Assembly (NCBI GenBank): GCA_942636505.2
Contig: CALOGB020000056.1
Location: 310,001-374,000, forward strand
Length of the DNA: 64,000 nucleotides
Source of the DNA: an uncultured bacterium
GTDB lineage: Bacteria; Pseudomonadota; Alphaproteobacteria; Sphingomonadales; Sphingomonadaceae
Direction: 5' to 3'
Shown here one piece after another: positions 10,173-18,854 of the stretch. Numbering within the stretch: position 1 is the first letter of the stretch; every line of letters starts with the position of its first letter. A model generated the notes under the pieces. That model made no database searches, was not told the DNA's origin, and saw only the letters and a program-made list of their open reading frames with translations. The position numbers and the translations under genes are program-made.

Positions 10173-11975
10173 ATGTCAATACGGCGTCTCCCCGAGCATC
10201 TGGTCAATCGCATCGCCGCCGGTGAAGTGGTGGAAAGACCCGCCAGCGCGTTGAAGGAGTTAGTCGAAAACGCGATCGACGCAGGGGCAGGACGCATCGC
10301 GATTCTCCTCGTTGAGGGCGGCACGTCGCGGATCGAAGTCGCCGACGACGGCTGCGGCATGACCCCCGCGGACATGGCCTTGGCGCTCGAACGCCACGCC
10401 ACTTCCAAGCTGCCTGACGAGTTTATCGAATCGGTCGTGACGCTCGGCTTTCGCGGCGAGGCGTTGCCCTCGATCGCGAGCGTCGCGCGGCTGACGATCG
10501 AAAGCCGGATTCGCGGCGCAGAAGGCTGGGCGCGCACCGTCGACAATGGCCGCGTCGAGCGCGAGGGCCCCGCCGCGCTCCCGCCCGGCACGCGCGTGGT
10601 GGTCGAGGATCTGTTCGCCCGCGTCCCCGCCCGCCGCAAGTTCCTGCGCTCCCCCCGCGCCGAATATGCCGCCTGTCTCGACGTCGTCCGCCGGCTCGCG
10701 ATGGCCCAGCCGGACATCGGCTTCACGCTGGAGCATGACGGCCGCCGCGCGCTGTCGGCGATGCAGGTCGAGGACCGGCCGGGCAGGGTGGCGACGCTCA
10801 CCGACCGCGCGCTCGCCGACAATTCGGTCGCGATCGATCTGGAGCGGGAAGGCCTCGTCCTCGGCGGCGTCGCCAGCCTCCCGACCTACAATCGCGGCAT
10901 CGCCGACCACCAGTACCTCTTCGTCAACGGACGGCCCGTAAAGGACCGCCTGCTGATGGGCGCGATCCGCGGCGCCTATGCCGAGATGCTCCCGCGCGAC
11001 CGCCACGCCGTCGTCGCGCTGTTCCTTGACATCCCCACCGACCAGGTCGACGTCAACGTCCATCCCGCCAAGACCGAAGTCCGCTTCCGCGACCCCGCGA
11101 TGGTAAGAGGCCTCATAGTCTCGGGCTTGCGCCGAGCCCTCGACGCCGCCGGCCACAGAAGCCAACGCGCCAGCGAGTCCGCCCTCTCGATGTGGCAACC
11201 CGAAAACGCCTCTCCACTCGGGGGAGAGGAAAGGGCCCGTCCGCAAAGCGGATGGGAAGGTGAGGGCACGCCCCAAAGGCTCCCGCTGGAAAACCGAAGC
11301 TACAGCACCGTAAACGAAGCCCGCCCCACCTTCTTCGCCGCGCCCCCGCAGGCGAGAGCCGAACCTGCATGGACACCCCCACCGCAAACCGCGGCTTTCC
11401 CGATGGGCGTCGCCAGAGGCCAGGTCGCAAAAACCTACATAGTCGCCGAAGCCGAAGACGGCCTCGTCCTCGTCGACCAGCACGCCGCCCATGAACGCCT
11501 CGTCCTCGAACGCATGCGCGCAGCCCTGATCGGCGGCACCATCGCCAGCCAGGCCCTCCTGATCCCCGAAGTCGTAGAACTCGACGAATCTGCCTGCGAC
11601 CGCCTCGAATCCCGCGCCGAAGAACTGTCGGAGTTCGGCCTAGACCTGGAACGCTTCGGCCCCCACGCCATGCTAGTCCGCGCCACCCCCGCGCTGCTCG
11701 GCCAAAGCGACCCCAAAGGCCTCGTCACCGACCTCGCCGACGAACTCGCAGCCTTCGACGAAGCCCTATCCCTAAAGGAGCGCCTCGACGCAGTAGCCGG
11801 CACGATGGCGTGCCACGGCTCCGTCCGCGCCGGCCGCATCTTGTCGGTCCCCGAAATGAACGCGCTCCTCCGCGAAATGGAAGCCACCCCGCACTCCGGC
11901 CAATGCAACCACGGCCGCCCCACCTGGGTGAAACTCGCACACGGTGACATCGAGAAGCTGTTCGGGCGGAAGTGA
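10173..11975 (+). CDS. mutL: DNA mismatch repair protein MutL with endonuclease motifs
   Basis: 600 residues. The GHKL ATPase half carries NRIAAGEVVERPASALKELV, DDGCGM and GFRGEALPSI in residues 1-330. The C-terminal half carries DQHAAHERLVLE (Asp435), which fits the DQHA-x2-E-x4-E nuclease pattern, ACHGSVRAG (about 546) and CNHGRPT near 580. These indicate a nicking MutL, as expected where MutH is absent. ATG 10173 (MSIRRLPEH) is the conserved start. The linker between the halves contains an in-frame palindromic repeat (residues about 346-366, bases 11209-11268) followed by a Pro/Ala-rich stretch. Confidence 0.97.
   Translation: MSIRRLPEHLVNRIAAGEVVERPASALKELVENAIDAGAGRIAILLVEGGTSRIEVADDGCGMTPADMALALERHATSKLPDEFIESVVTLGFRGEALPSIASVARLTIESRIRGAEGWARTVDNGRVEREGPAALPPGTRVVVEDLFARVPARRKFLRSPRAEYAACLDVVRRLAMAQPDIGFTLEHDGRRALSAMQVEDRPGRVATLTDRALADNSVAIDLEREGLVLGGVASLPTYNRGIADHQYLFVNGRPVKDRLLMGAIRGAYAEMLPRDRHAVVALFLDIPTDQVDVNVHPAKTEVRFRDPAMVRGLIVSGLRRALDAAGHRSQRASESALSMWQPENASPLGGEERARPQSGWEGEGTPQRLPLENRSYSTVNEARPTFFAAPPQARAEPAWTPPPQTAAFPMGVARGQVAKTYIVAEAEDGLVLVDQHAAHERLVLERMRAALIGGTIASQALLIPEVVELDESACDRLESRAEELSEFGLDLERFGPHAMLVRATPALLGQSDPKGLVTDLADELAAFDEALSLKERLDAVAGTMACHGSVRAGRILSVPEMNALLREMEATPHSGQCNHGRPTWVKLAHGDIEKLFGRK
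11209..11268. repeat. Family F palindromic repeat inserted in frame in the mutL linker
   Basis: About 60 bp with nested inverted repeats: CCTCTCC...GGAGAGG at the left, GTCCGC...GCGGAT in the middle, and a right end GGTGAGGGC. It is translated as PLGGEERARPQSGWEGEG. It resembles the intergenic palindromes elsewhere in this window in composition and architecture, but lies inside a coding region without breaking the frame. Confidence 0.7.
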
Positions 11976-12103
11976 GGGCCTTTCGAAGAGCCGTAAGATT
12001 ATTAATCATCCCGAGAGCCAAAGCATATCTAGGGGCGTTGCGTGCCCGTCGGCGATTCAGTACGTTACCATTAATTTCGTAAACGTCTGGCATGGAGAGT
12101 GCG

Positions 12104-12364
12104 ATGCGGAACGCGGGGCTTATTTTGATCGGTCTGCTAGTCACCGGTGCGGCGGATGCACAATCACAGTTAGATACTGGTCGAATATCGCAAATCGACA
12201 TGGGGCGCATCTACGAAGGTAGAAACTCCGAATTCATCAGAACGTCGGTTGAGCCGACCACGTGTCTCATTCGAAAATCCACGAAGAAGCGTGAGTGTCG
12301 AACACGCGATCAGTGGAAACGTCTGGCGCAGCGGATGTCGGTCAGCAAAACTTCAAATCCCTAG
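12104..12364 (+). CDS. Small secreted hypothetical protein with Cys pair and basic C-terminus
   Basis: 86 residues. ATG 12104 has GGAGAG five bases upstream. Residues 1-19 (MRNAGLILIGLLVTGAADA) form a signal peptide. The mature part ends CLIRKSTKKRECRTRDQW, an arrangement (Cys, basic loop, CRT...W) that I associate with short periplasmic proteins of sphingomonads. Two Cys about eleven residues apart could form a disulfide. The surrounding DNA (11976-12100) is noticeably richer in A and T than neighbouring genes. The function is unknown. Confidence 0.6.
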   Translation: MRNAGLILIGLLVTGAADAQSQLDTGRISQIDMGRIYEGRNSEFIRTSVEPTTCLIRKSTKKRECRTRDQWKRLAQRMSVSKTSNP

Positions 12365-12454
12365 CATTCACGACTGTTTCCGGCGGTTGCGCAGAACCGC
12401 TCCTGGTGCGCGCATAGGCTGGTGCCTTGGACCTGTTCGGGGCATGAGCTTCCC

Positions 12455-12688
12455 ATGGACGCACTCTCCCTATTCGGCCTAGCCGCGGTATCCTTCACCC
12501 TGCTATGCTACGCCAAGGAAGCCGGCTCGCACTGGTGGACGCTCGGCTTCGCATTCGGGTGCGTGCTGGGCTCGATCTACGGCTTCTTGCAGGGCGCGTG
12601 GCCTTTCGGGGTGGTCGAGCTGATCTGGACAATCGTGTCGTTCTCCCGCTGGCTCAAGATGCGCCGCGCCGCGGAACCGCTCGCTTGA
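12455..12688 (+). CDS. Small conserved inner-membrane protein
   Basis: 77 residues with two to three hydrophobic helices: MDALSLFGLAAVSFTLLCYA, then WWTLGFAFGCVLGSIYGFLQ, then a segment containing WPFGVVELIWTIVSF. The sequence GSIYGFLQGAWPFGVVE looks conserved, and I recall near-identical small membrane proteins in alphaproteobacteria without an assigned function. ATG 12455 is chosen because it begins the first helix; an upstream frame extension adds only non-helical residues. It precedes the alpha ribosomal operon by 153 bp. Confidence 0.7.
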   Translation: MDALSLFGLAAVSFTLLCYAKEAGSHWWTLGFAFGCVLGSIYGFLQGAWPFGVVELIWTIVSFSRWLKMRRAAEPLA

Positions 12689-12841
12689 CACTGCGTTAGC
12701 GCGCGCCTATTCGAACTCTCCCCGACACGACGGTTCCGGCGGCGCTTGTTTGCGTTCGTCGCTATCGTGCGTTCGGATCATCGCTAAGAGATGGGCTTTG
12801 TGCAGCCATGCCGAAGCCCGTGGAGCAGGAGAACCAAGTTC

Positions 12842-13210
12842 ATGGCACGTATCGCGGGTGTTAATATCCCGACCAACAAGCGCGTGGTGATCGCGCTGAC
12901 CTACATTCACGGCATCGGTTCGACCAAGGCCAAGGAAATCGTCGCGAAGCTCGGCATCGCCGACACCGCCCGCGTCCAGGACCTGACCGACCAGGAAGTC
13001 CTGCACATCCGCGAGACGATCGACGCCGATCACACCGTCGAGGGCGATCTGCGCCGCCAGACCTCGATGAACATCAAGCGCCTGATGGATCTCGCCTGCT
13101 ATCGCGGCCTGCGTCATCGCAAGGGCCTGCCGGTCCGCGGCCAGCGCACGCATACCAATGCGCGCACCCGCAAGGGCAAGGCCAAGCCGATCGCCGGCAA
13201 GAAGAAGTAA
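12842..13210 (+). CDS. rpsM: 30S ribosomal protein S13
   Basis: 122 residues: [15 protein letters not shown] at the N-terminus, HGIG in the helix-two-turn-helix region, and the basic tail [18 protein letters not shown]13 sits in the head of the 30S subunit and contacts the P-site tRNA and L5. ATG 12842 follows AGGAG. It is the first gene of rpsM-rpsK-rpoA-rplQ; secY and adk, which often precede rpsM, are not upstream here, and rpsD is absent from the group. Confidence 0.98.
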   Translation: MARIAGVNIPTNKRVVIALTYIHGIGSTKAKEIVAKLGIADTARVQDLTDQEVLHIRETIDADHTVEGDLRRQTSMNIKRLMDLACYRGLRHRKGLPVRGQRTHTNARTRKGKAKPIAGKKK

Positions 13211-13294
13211 TCCACTTTTTGAATGGATTACTCCGCCGGCGCTGATCCCAACGGGCCGCCCGGCGTCACGCAGATACAGGTCAGGAAATACACC

Positions 13295-13684
13295 ATGGCA
13301 CGCGAACCTCAGCGCATTAAGCGGCGCGAGCGCAAGAACATCACCTCTGGCGTCGCTCACGTGAATGCCAGCTTCAATAACACCATGATCACGATCACCG
13401 ATGCCCAGGGCAACGCGATCTCGTGGTCGTCGGCTGGCGCAATGGGCTTCAAGGGCTCGCGCAAGTCGACTCCGTACGCGGCCCAGGTCGCAGCGGAAGA
13501 CGCCGGCAAGAAAGCCGCCGAGCACGGCGTCCGCACGATCGAAGTCGAGGTCAAGGGCCCCGGCTCGGGTCGCGAATCGGCACTGCGCGCGCTTCAGGCA
13601 GTCGGTTTCCAGATCACGTCGATCCGCGACGTGACCTCGATCCCGCACAACGGCGTGCGCCCTTCGAAGCGTCGTCGCGTCTGA
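13295..13684 (+). CDS. rpsK: 30S ribosomal protein S11
   Basis: 129 residues, platform protein of the small subunit near the mRNA exit. Family sequence includes [29 protein letters not shown] and the C-terminal [20 protein letters not shown] 13295 has AGGAA nine bases upstream. It follows rpsM by 84 bp. Confidence 0.98.
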   Translation: MAREPQRIKRRERKNITSGVAHVNASFNNTMITITDAQGNAISWSSAGAMGFKGSRKSTPYAAQVAAEDAGKKAAEHGVRTIEVEVKGPGSGRESALRALQAVGFQITSIRDVTSIPHNGVRPSKRRRV

Positions 13685-13753
13685 TTTCTCCGACGTTGTC
13701 CGCGCGCGGTCGTCCCTGATCAGGTCGAACGTGCGTCGCGGATGCATTTTAAT

Positions 13754-13798
13754 GGCCGGCGGAAGTCCTTTCCGTCGGCCCCCAAATTAGGGGAAGCA
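13754..13798 (+). promoter_or_regulatory. Hairpins in the rpsK-rpoA spacer, the second covering the rpoA ribosome-binding site
   Basis: An 11-bp stem (GGCCGGCGGAA with TTCCGTCGGCC, one G-U pair, 13754-13780) is followed at once by CCCC...GGGG, whose right arm is part of the AGGGGAAG Shine-Dalgarno of rpoA. The arrangement could tune RpoA translation or mRNA stability. It has no U-tract, so it is not an obvious terminator. Confidence 0.4.
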
Positions 13799-13799
13799 T

Positions 13800-14870
13800 G
13801 TGTCTGTCAACGCAAAGAACTGGCAGGAACTCAAGAAGCCCAGCGGCCTGGAGAAAAAGGCCGGTGGCGACACCAAGCGCAAGGCGACCTTCATCGCCGA
13901 GCCGCTCGAGCGTGGCTTCGGCCTGACGCTCGGCAACGCGTTGCGTCGCGTGTTGCTCTCGTCGCTGCAGGGCGCGGCCGTCACCTCGATCAAGATCGAG
14001 AACGTGCTGCATGAGTTCTCGTCTCTGGCCGGCGTCCGCGAGGACGTGACCGACATCGTCCTCAACGTGAAGCAGATCGCGATCCGCATGCAGGGCGAGG
14101 GGCCCAAGCGCCTCCAGCTCTCGGCAACGGGTCCGGGTGAAGTCAAGGCCGGCGACATCGCCGTCTCGGGCGACATCGAGATCATGAACAAGGATCTCGT
14201 GATCTGCCACCTCGATGAGGGTGCGACGCTCAACATGGAGCTGACCGCCGACATCGGTAAGGGTTACGTGCCCGCGACCGCAAACCGCCCGGCCGATGCG
14301 CCGATCGGTCTGATCCCGGTCGATGCGCTGTACTCGCCGGTACGTCAGGTTTCGTACAAGGTCGACCCGACCCGCGTCGGTCAGGACCTGGATTACGACA
14401 AGCTGACGCTGACGATCGAAACCGACGGCACGATCACCCCGGAAGACGCAGTCGGCTATGCCGGTCGCATCCTCCAGGACCAGCTCGCGCTGTTCGTCCA
14501 CTTCGACGACTCGTCGGTGACGCGTTCGTCGGCCCCGATCGGCCAGGCAGCACCCGCTGCCGGTGGTGCGGAGCCAGCAGGCGACACCCAGCAGATCAAC
14601 CGTTACCTTCTCAAGAAGGTCGACGAGTTGGAACTGTCGGTGCGTTCGGCGAACTGCCTCAAGAACGACAACATCATCTACATCGGCGATCTGGTCGGCA
14701 AGACCGAAGCCGAGATGCTGCGTACGCCTAACTTCGGCCGCAAGTCCTTGAACGAGATCAAGGAAGTGCTGTCGTCGATGGGTCTTCGCCTGGGCATGGA
14801 AATTCCCGGCTGGCCACCTGAGAACATCGAAGAGATGGCCAAGAAGCTCGAGCAAGAGATAATGGGGTAG
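13800..14870 (+). CDS. rpoA: DNA-directed RNA polymerase alpha subunit
   Basis: 356 residues. The N-terminal dimerisation domain includes [22 protein letters not shown], and the C-terminal domain includes [17 protein letters not shown] and [16 protein letters not shown], which contact UP elements and activators. The start is GTG 13800: it overlaps an out-of-frame ATG (13798) and sits after AGGGGAAG. The linker between the domains is Ala/Gly-rich (around residues 245-260). Confidence 0.98.
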   Translation: MSVNAKNWQELKKPSGLEKKAGGDTKRKATFIAEPLERGFGLTLGNALRRVLLSSLQGAAVTSIKIENVLHEFSSLAGVREDVTDIVLNVKQIAIRMQGEGPKRLQLSATGPGEVKAGDIAVSGDIEIMNKDLVICHLDEGATLNMELTADIGKGYVPATANRPADAPIGLIPVDALYSPVRQVSYKVDPTRVGQDLDYDKLTLTIETDGTITPEDAVGYAGRILQDQLALFVHFDDSSVTRSSAPIGQAAPAAGGAEPAGDTQQINRYLLKKVDELELSVRSANCLKNDNIIYIGDLVGKTEAEMLRTPNFGRKSLNEIKEVLSSMGLRLGMEIPGWPPENIEEMAKKLEQEIMG

Positions 14871-15120
14871 GCCAAGTCGCACCGGGTTAGTGCATGCTAA
14901 CCCGGAGACGACGCCAGCCCGGCCGACGGGTCTCTCCCGACCGACGACGCGGCTTTGCCGCGGCGCCACCCGGCTCAAGGTGATAGGGGAAGGGCGAAGG
15001 AAGCGTCGTTGGCGTGACCTTATCCTAACCTTTGAACGAAAGGTGATCGGTCGCGGCCTTAACGGCGACCAGCTCCTGGGTACCTCACACGGCCCCCGAA
15101 CGAACGAAAAGGTATTAAAC
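14871..15120 (+). promoter_or_regulatory. 250-nt structured spacer upstream of rplQ
   Basis: No credible gene lies here. Four hairpins are visible: CCGGGTTAG/CTAACCCGG (14882-14905), GCGGC-TTT-GCCGC (14949-14961), ACCTTT/AAAGGT (about 15029-15044) and GGTCGC/GCGACC (about 15049-15070). The spacer is long for an alpha operon and may carry an internal promoter, a processing site or an autoregulatory leader for L17. None of the stems is followed by a U-tract. Confidence 0.35.
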
Positions 15121-15543
15121 ATGCGCCATCGCGTAGGCGGCCGTAAGCTTCAGCGGACCTCGGCCCACCGTCTTGCTCTGTTCCGCAACATGAGCGCCGC
15201 GCTCATTAAGCACGAGCAGATCACCACCACCGTCGCCAAGGCGAAGGAACTGCGTCCCTACGTCGAGAAGCTGATCACGCTCGCGAAGAAGGGTGGCCTG
15301 TCCAACCGTCGTCTCGCGCACGGCAAGCTGCTCGACGATGCGCAGCTGATCAAGTTGTTCGACACGCTCGCGACCCGTTATGCGGATCGCAACGGCGGCT
15401 ACACCCGCGTCATCAAGGCCGGTATCCGCATGTCGGACGCCTCGCCGATGGCCGTCATCGAGTTCGTCGACCGCGACGTCTCGGCGAAGGGCCAGGATTC
15501 GGGTCCGGTGATGTCGGACGAGGATTACAACGAAGCGGCATAA
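15121..15543 (+). CDS. rplQ: 50S ribosomal protein L17
   Basis: 140 residues, starting [20 protein letters not shown], then [33 protein letters not shown], and ending in an acidic tail SDEDYNEAA. It is a large-subunit protein near the exit tunnel. The last gene of the alpha operon; it is followed by a clear terminator. Confidence 0.98.
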   Translation: MRHRVGGRKLQRTSAHRLALFRNMSAALIKHEQITTTVAKAKELRPYVEKLITLAKKGGLSNRRLAHGKLLDDAQLIKLFDTLATRYADRNGGYTRVIKAGIRMSDASPMAVIEFVDRDVSAKGQDSGPVMSDEDYNEAA

Positions 15544-15569
15544 TCCCCGCCTAGTCGTATTCGAATTGC

Positions 15570-15609
15570 AGGCCGCGTTTCCCATCTGGGAGGCGCGGCC
15601 TCTTTCGTT
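15570..15609 (+). terminator. Rho-independent terminator after rplQ
   Basis: The outer stem AGGCCGCG/CGCGGCCT (15570-15577 with 15594-15601) encloses an inner stem TCCCA/TGGGA and is followed by CTTTCGTT. It lies 27 bp after the rplQ stop and before guaA. Confidence 0.8.
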
Positions 15610-15637
15610 ACGGGTCCCATCCGGCTATGCGCCCGAC

Positions 15638-17194
15638 ATGGAGCACCCAGACAGCATTCTCATCGTCGATTTCGGCAGCCAGGTAACCCAGCTGATCGCC
15701 CGCCGCGTGCGCGAGGCCGGCGTCTATAGCGAGATCGCCCCCTTCCAGTCCGCCGAGGCCGCGTTCGACCGGATGCAGCCCAAGGGCATCATCCTGTCCG
15801 GCGGCCCCGCCTCGGTCACCACCGAGAACTCCCCACGCGTGCCGCAGCGCTTCTTCGAGGCCGGCATTCCGATCCTCGGCATCTGCTACGGCCAGCAGGT
15901 CATGTCCGCACAACTCGGCGGCAACGTGATCGTCTCGGGCGATGGCGGCGAGTTCGGCAGCGCGTTCATCGAGGTCAAGTCCAACTGCGCGCTGTTCGAC
16001 GGCCTCTGGGCCGAGGGCGAGCGTCACCAGGTCTGGATGAGCCACGGCGACAAGGTCGACGCGATCCCGCCCGGCTTCGCCCCCGTCGCCACCTCGACCG
16101 GCGCGCCCTATGCGATCGTCGCCGACGAGGCGCGGCGCTTCTACGGCGTGCAGTTCCACCCCGAGGTCGTCCACACCCCCGATGGCGGCAAGCTGATCGC
16201 CAACTTCGCGCGCCACGTCTGCGGGCTCAGCGGCGACTGGACGATGGCCGAGTTCCGCGAGACCAAGATCGCCGAGATCCGGGCGCAGGTCGGCAAGGGT
16301 AGGGTAATCTGCGGCCTGTCCGGCGGCGTCGACTCGGCGGTCGCGGCGGTGCTGATCCATGAGGCGATCGGCGAGCAGCTCACCTGCGTCTATGTCGATC
16401 ACGGCCTGATGCGCGCGGGCGAGAGCGAGCAGGTCGTCAGCCTGTTCCGCGGTGCCTACAACATCCCGCTGATCCACGTGAACGTCGAGGAGCTGTTCCT
16501 CAGCGGCCTCGCCGGGATCACCGATCCCGAGCTGAAGCGCAAGTTCATCGGCAAGACCTTCATCGACGTGTTTGATACCGAGGCGAAGAAGCTCGGCGGC
16601 GCGGAGTTCCTCGCGCAGGGTACGCTGTATCCGGACGTGATCGAGAGCGTCAGCTTCACCGGCGGCCCGTCGGTGACGATCAAGAGCCACCACAATGTCG
16701 GTGGCCTGCCCGAGCGCATGAACATGAAGCTCGTCGAGCCGTTGCGCGAGCTGTTCAAGGACGAGGTCCGCGTGCTCGGTCGCGAGCTCGGGCTCCCCGA
16801 GATTTTCGTCGGTCGCCACCCGTTCCCTGGACCCGGCCTCGCGATCCGCATCCCCGGCGAAGTGACCAAGGAACGCTGCGACATCCTGCGCAAGGCGGAT
16901 GCGATCTACCTCGAGGAGATCCGCGCGGCGGGGCTCTACGACACGATCTGGCAGGCGTTCGCGGTACTGCTCCCGGTCCGCAGCGTCGGCGTGATGGGCG
17001 ACGGCCGCACCTACGACAACGTGCTGGCCCTGCGCGCCGTCACCTCGACCGACGGCATGACCGCGCAGGCGTTCCAGTTCCCTGGCGACTTCCTGCCGCG
17101 CGTCGCGACCCGGATCATCAACGAGGTCAAGGGCATCAATCGGGTGACCTACGACTACACCTCGAAGCCGCCCGGCACGATCGAGTGGGAATAA
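15638..17194 (+). CDS. guaA: GMP synthase (glutamine-hydrolysing)
   Basis: 518 residues, converts XMP to GMP with glutamine and ATP. The class I amidotransferase domain has the nucleophile Cys in ILGICYGQQ and the His-Glu pair in FHPEV. The ATP pyrophosphatase loop is [12 protein letters not shown]. The C-terminal dimerisation domain ends [17 protein letters not shown] 15638 begins [15 protein letters not shown], the conserved start; an upstream extension runs back through the terminator hairpin. Confidence 0.98.
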   Translation: MEHPDSILIVDFGSQVTQLIARRVREAGVYSEIAPFQSAEAAFDRMQPKGIILSGGPASVTTENSPRVPQRFFEAGIPILGICYGQQVMSAQLGGNVIVSGDGGEFGSAFIEVKSNCALFDGLWAEGERHQVWMSHGDKVDAIPPGFAPVATSTGAPYAIVADEARRFYGVQFHPEVVHTPDGGKLIANFARHVCGLSGDWTMAEFRETKIAEIRAQVGKGRVICGLSGGVDSAVAAVLIHEAIGEQLTCVYVDHGLMRAGESEQVVSLFRGAYNIPLIHVNVEELFLSGLAGITDPELKRKFIGKTFIDVFDTEAKKLGGAEFLAQGTLYPDVIESVSFTGGPSVTIKSHHNVGGLPERMNMKLVEPLRELFKDEVRVLGRELGLPEIFVGRHPFPGPGLAIRIPGEVTKERCDILRKADAIYLEEIRAAGLYDTIWQAFAVLLPVRSVGVMGDGRTYDNVLALRAVTSTDGMTAQAFQFPGDFLPRVATRIINEVKGINRVTYDYTSKPPGTIEWE

Positions 17195-17207
17195 GTCGAA
17201 GCATGTA

Positions 17208-17335
17208 ATCCTCCCCCGCAAGGGGGAGGTGGCTGGCACTTGCCAGACGGAGGGGGAGGATAAGATGCAGAGGTTACCGCTTACCGCCCCCTCCGTCAGG
17301 CTACGCCTGCCACCTCCCCCTGGCGGGGGAGGATC
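17208..17335. repeat. Palindromic repeat family B, copy 1
   Basis: About 128 bp. The left part is TCCTCCCCCGCAAGGGGGAGG, then TGGCTGGC...GCCAGACGGAGGGGG. The right part is CCCCCTCCGTCA...GCCACCTCCCCCTGGCGGGGGAGGA. The halves are inverted to each other, with small hairpins at both tips. It lies between guaA and the metallo-beta-lactamase gene and contains the latter's Shine-Dalgarno and start codon. The second copy is at 35912-36036. Confidence 0.88.
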
Positions 17336-18194
17336 GCTCGGCTCCCGCGGTAGGTCATGGGGCGGCGTCCTGGCGATCGCTGCCAGCGCACCGCTGCTGC
17401 TCGGCGCGGCGGACCCGCCTGCGTGGGCGCGCGCCCAAGCGCCGTTCCCAATCGCCGGCCCGATCACCTATGTCGGCAGCGAGGGTATAGCCGCCTACCT
17501 TATCAGGACCAGCGCCGGCGCGATCCTGATCGACGGCACGCTCGCCGAAAATGCCGGCATGATCGAACGCAACATCGCCGCCGCTGGAGTACGCCCGCGC
17601 GACGTAAAGCTGATCCTCGTCACGCATGCGCACTTCGATCACGCCGCGGGTGTCGCCGCACTCAAGCGCGCAACCGGCGCTCGCGTAGTCGCTGGCGCTC
17701 GCGACGTCCCCGCGCTTGAAACCGGCACACCGCCCGGCGAGACCAGCTACGGCGTCATCCGCTTCCCGCCCGTCCACGTCGATCGTGGCGTCCGCGACGG
17801 CAATAAAGTCACGCTCGGCAACGTCACGCTGACGGCCCGCGCGACACCAGGCCACACGCCCGGCTGCACGACCTGGACGATGCAAATCCCTGCTCAGCCG
17901 CGCCCGCTCGATGTCGTCTTCCCGTGCAGCGTCAGCGTCGCGGGCAACCGCCTGATCGGCAACCGCGCGTATCCCGGCATTGTTGCCGACTACCGCCGCA
18001 GCATCGCCATGCTTCGCACGCTGCATGCCGACATCGTCCTGCCGTCGCACCCCGAACTCGCCGACGTAATCGCCAAGGGCAAACGTCGCCAAGCCGGCGA
18101 CACGACCGCGTTCGTCGATCCGACGTTGCTCCCGAAGATCGTCGCGAAGGCCAAGGTCGCGTTCGACGCCGATCTCGCCAAGCAGGCCCGCTGA
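17265..18194 (+). CDS. Subclass B3-like metallo-beta-lactamase-fold hydrolase
   Basis: 309 residues. Zinc ligands read HAHFDH (His121, His123, Asp125, His126), His197 in ATPGHTPG and His262 in PSHPE. The Ser in PCSVS stands where B1 enzymes have a Cys. The opening FPIAGPITYVGSEGIAAYLI is B3-like. It could be a periplasmic beta-lactamase or a related lactonase; resistance is not demonstrated. The signal-peptide core is GGVLAIAASAPLLLGAA. The only in-frame starts (ATG 17265 after GGGGGAGGA, or GTG 17229) lie inside repeat B1, so the first 25 or so residues are repeat-encoded. Six bp separate it from DUF969. Confidence 0.82.
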   Translation: MQRLPLTAPSVRLRLPPPPGGGGSLGSRGRSWGGVLAIAASAPLLLGAADPPAWARAQAPFPIAGPITYVGSEGIAAYLIRTSAGAILIDGTLAENAGMIERNIAAAGVRPRDVKLILVTHAHFDHAAGVAALKRATGARVVAGARDVPALETGTPPGETSYGVIRFPPVHVDRGVRDGNKVTLGNVTLTARATPGHTPGCTTWTMQIPAQPRPLDVVFPCSVSVAGNRLIGNRAYPGIVADYRRSIAMLRTLHADIVLPSHPELADVIAKGKRRQAGDTTAFVDPTLLPKIVAKAKVAFDADLAKQAR

Positions 18195-18200
18195 ACGACG

Positions 18201-18854
18201 ATGCTCGTCCTTTGCGGCATAGCGGTGATCGTCGCGGGCTTCCTGCTCCGGTTCAATCCGCTGCTCGTCGTCGCCGTCTCCGCAGTCGTCACGGGCCTAG
18301 CCGCCGGGATATCCCCTCTTGCGATCCTCGCCGCGTTCGGGAAAGCGTTCAACGAGAACCGCTACGTCACCGTAATCTACATCGTGCTGCCGGTGATCGG
18401 GATGCTCGAACGCCACGGACTCCAGGAACGCGCTCGGCTTGCGATCGGCAAACTCCGCGGCGCGACCGTCGGGCGACTGCTGATCGGCTACCTGCTGTTC
18501 CGTCAGCTCACCGCAGCGCTCGGCCTGACCTCGATCGCTGGCCCCGCACAAAGCGTCCGCCCGCTGGCCGCACCGATGGCCGAAGCCGCCGCCGAAGCGC
18601 AAGGCCTGCCACCCGGTGGCGACCACATCCCCGCGATGGCGGCTGCAACCGATAATATCGGGCTCTTCTTCGGCGAGGACATCTTCATAGCGATCGGCTC
18701 GATTCTGCTGATGAAGGGCGTGCTCGAAGGCTACGGCATCGTCATCCAGCCGCTCCACCTCTCGATGTGGGCGATACCAACCGCGATCGCCGCGTTCGTG
18801 ATCCACGGCTTCCGCCTCTGGCTGCTCGACCGCCGACTGGCGCGAGCGCGATGA
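18201..18854 (+). CDS. DUF969 family integral membrane protein
   Basis: 217 residues, five or so hydrophobic helices. Segments such as ENRYVTVIYIVLPVIGMLERHGLQERA and AATDNIGLFFGEDIFIAIGSILLM match the DUF969 family as I remember it. DUF969 and DUF979 proteins almost always occur as a pair and look like two halves of a permease. The substrate is unknown; in some bacteria the pair neighbours peptide or oxoproline genes, which is not the case here. The last four bases overlap the start of the DUF979 gene (ATGA). Confidence 0.78.
   Translation: MLVLCGIAVIVAGFLLRFNPLLVVAVSAVVTGLAAGISPLAILAAFGKAFNENRYVTVIYIVLPVIGMLERHGLQERARLAIGKLRGATVGRLLIGYLLFRQLTAALGLTSIAGPAQSVRPLAAPMAEAAAEAQGLPPGGDHIPAMAAATDNIGLFFGEDIFIAIGSILLMKGVLEGYGIVIQPLHLSMWAIPTAIAAFVIHGFRLWLLDRRLARAR

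Noticed and set aside
15608..17467. A 619-codon minus-strand frame over guaA
   Set aside because: It is opposite a fully conserved guaA, Asp/Arg/Ala-rich with no recognisable fold, and runs through a repeat.
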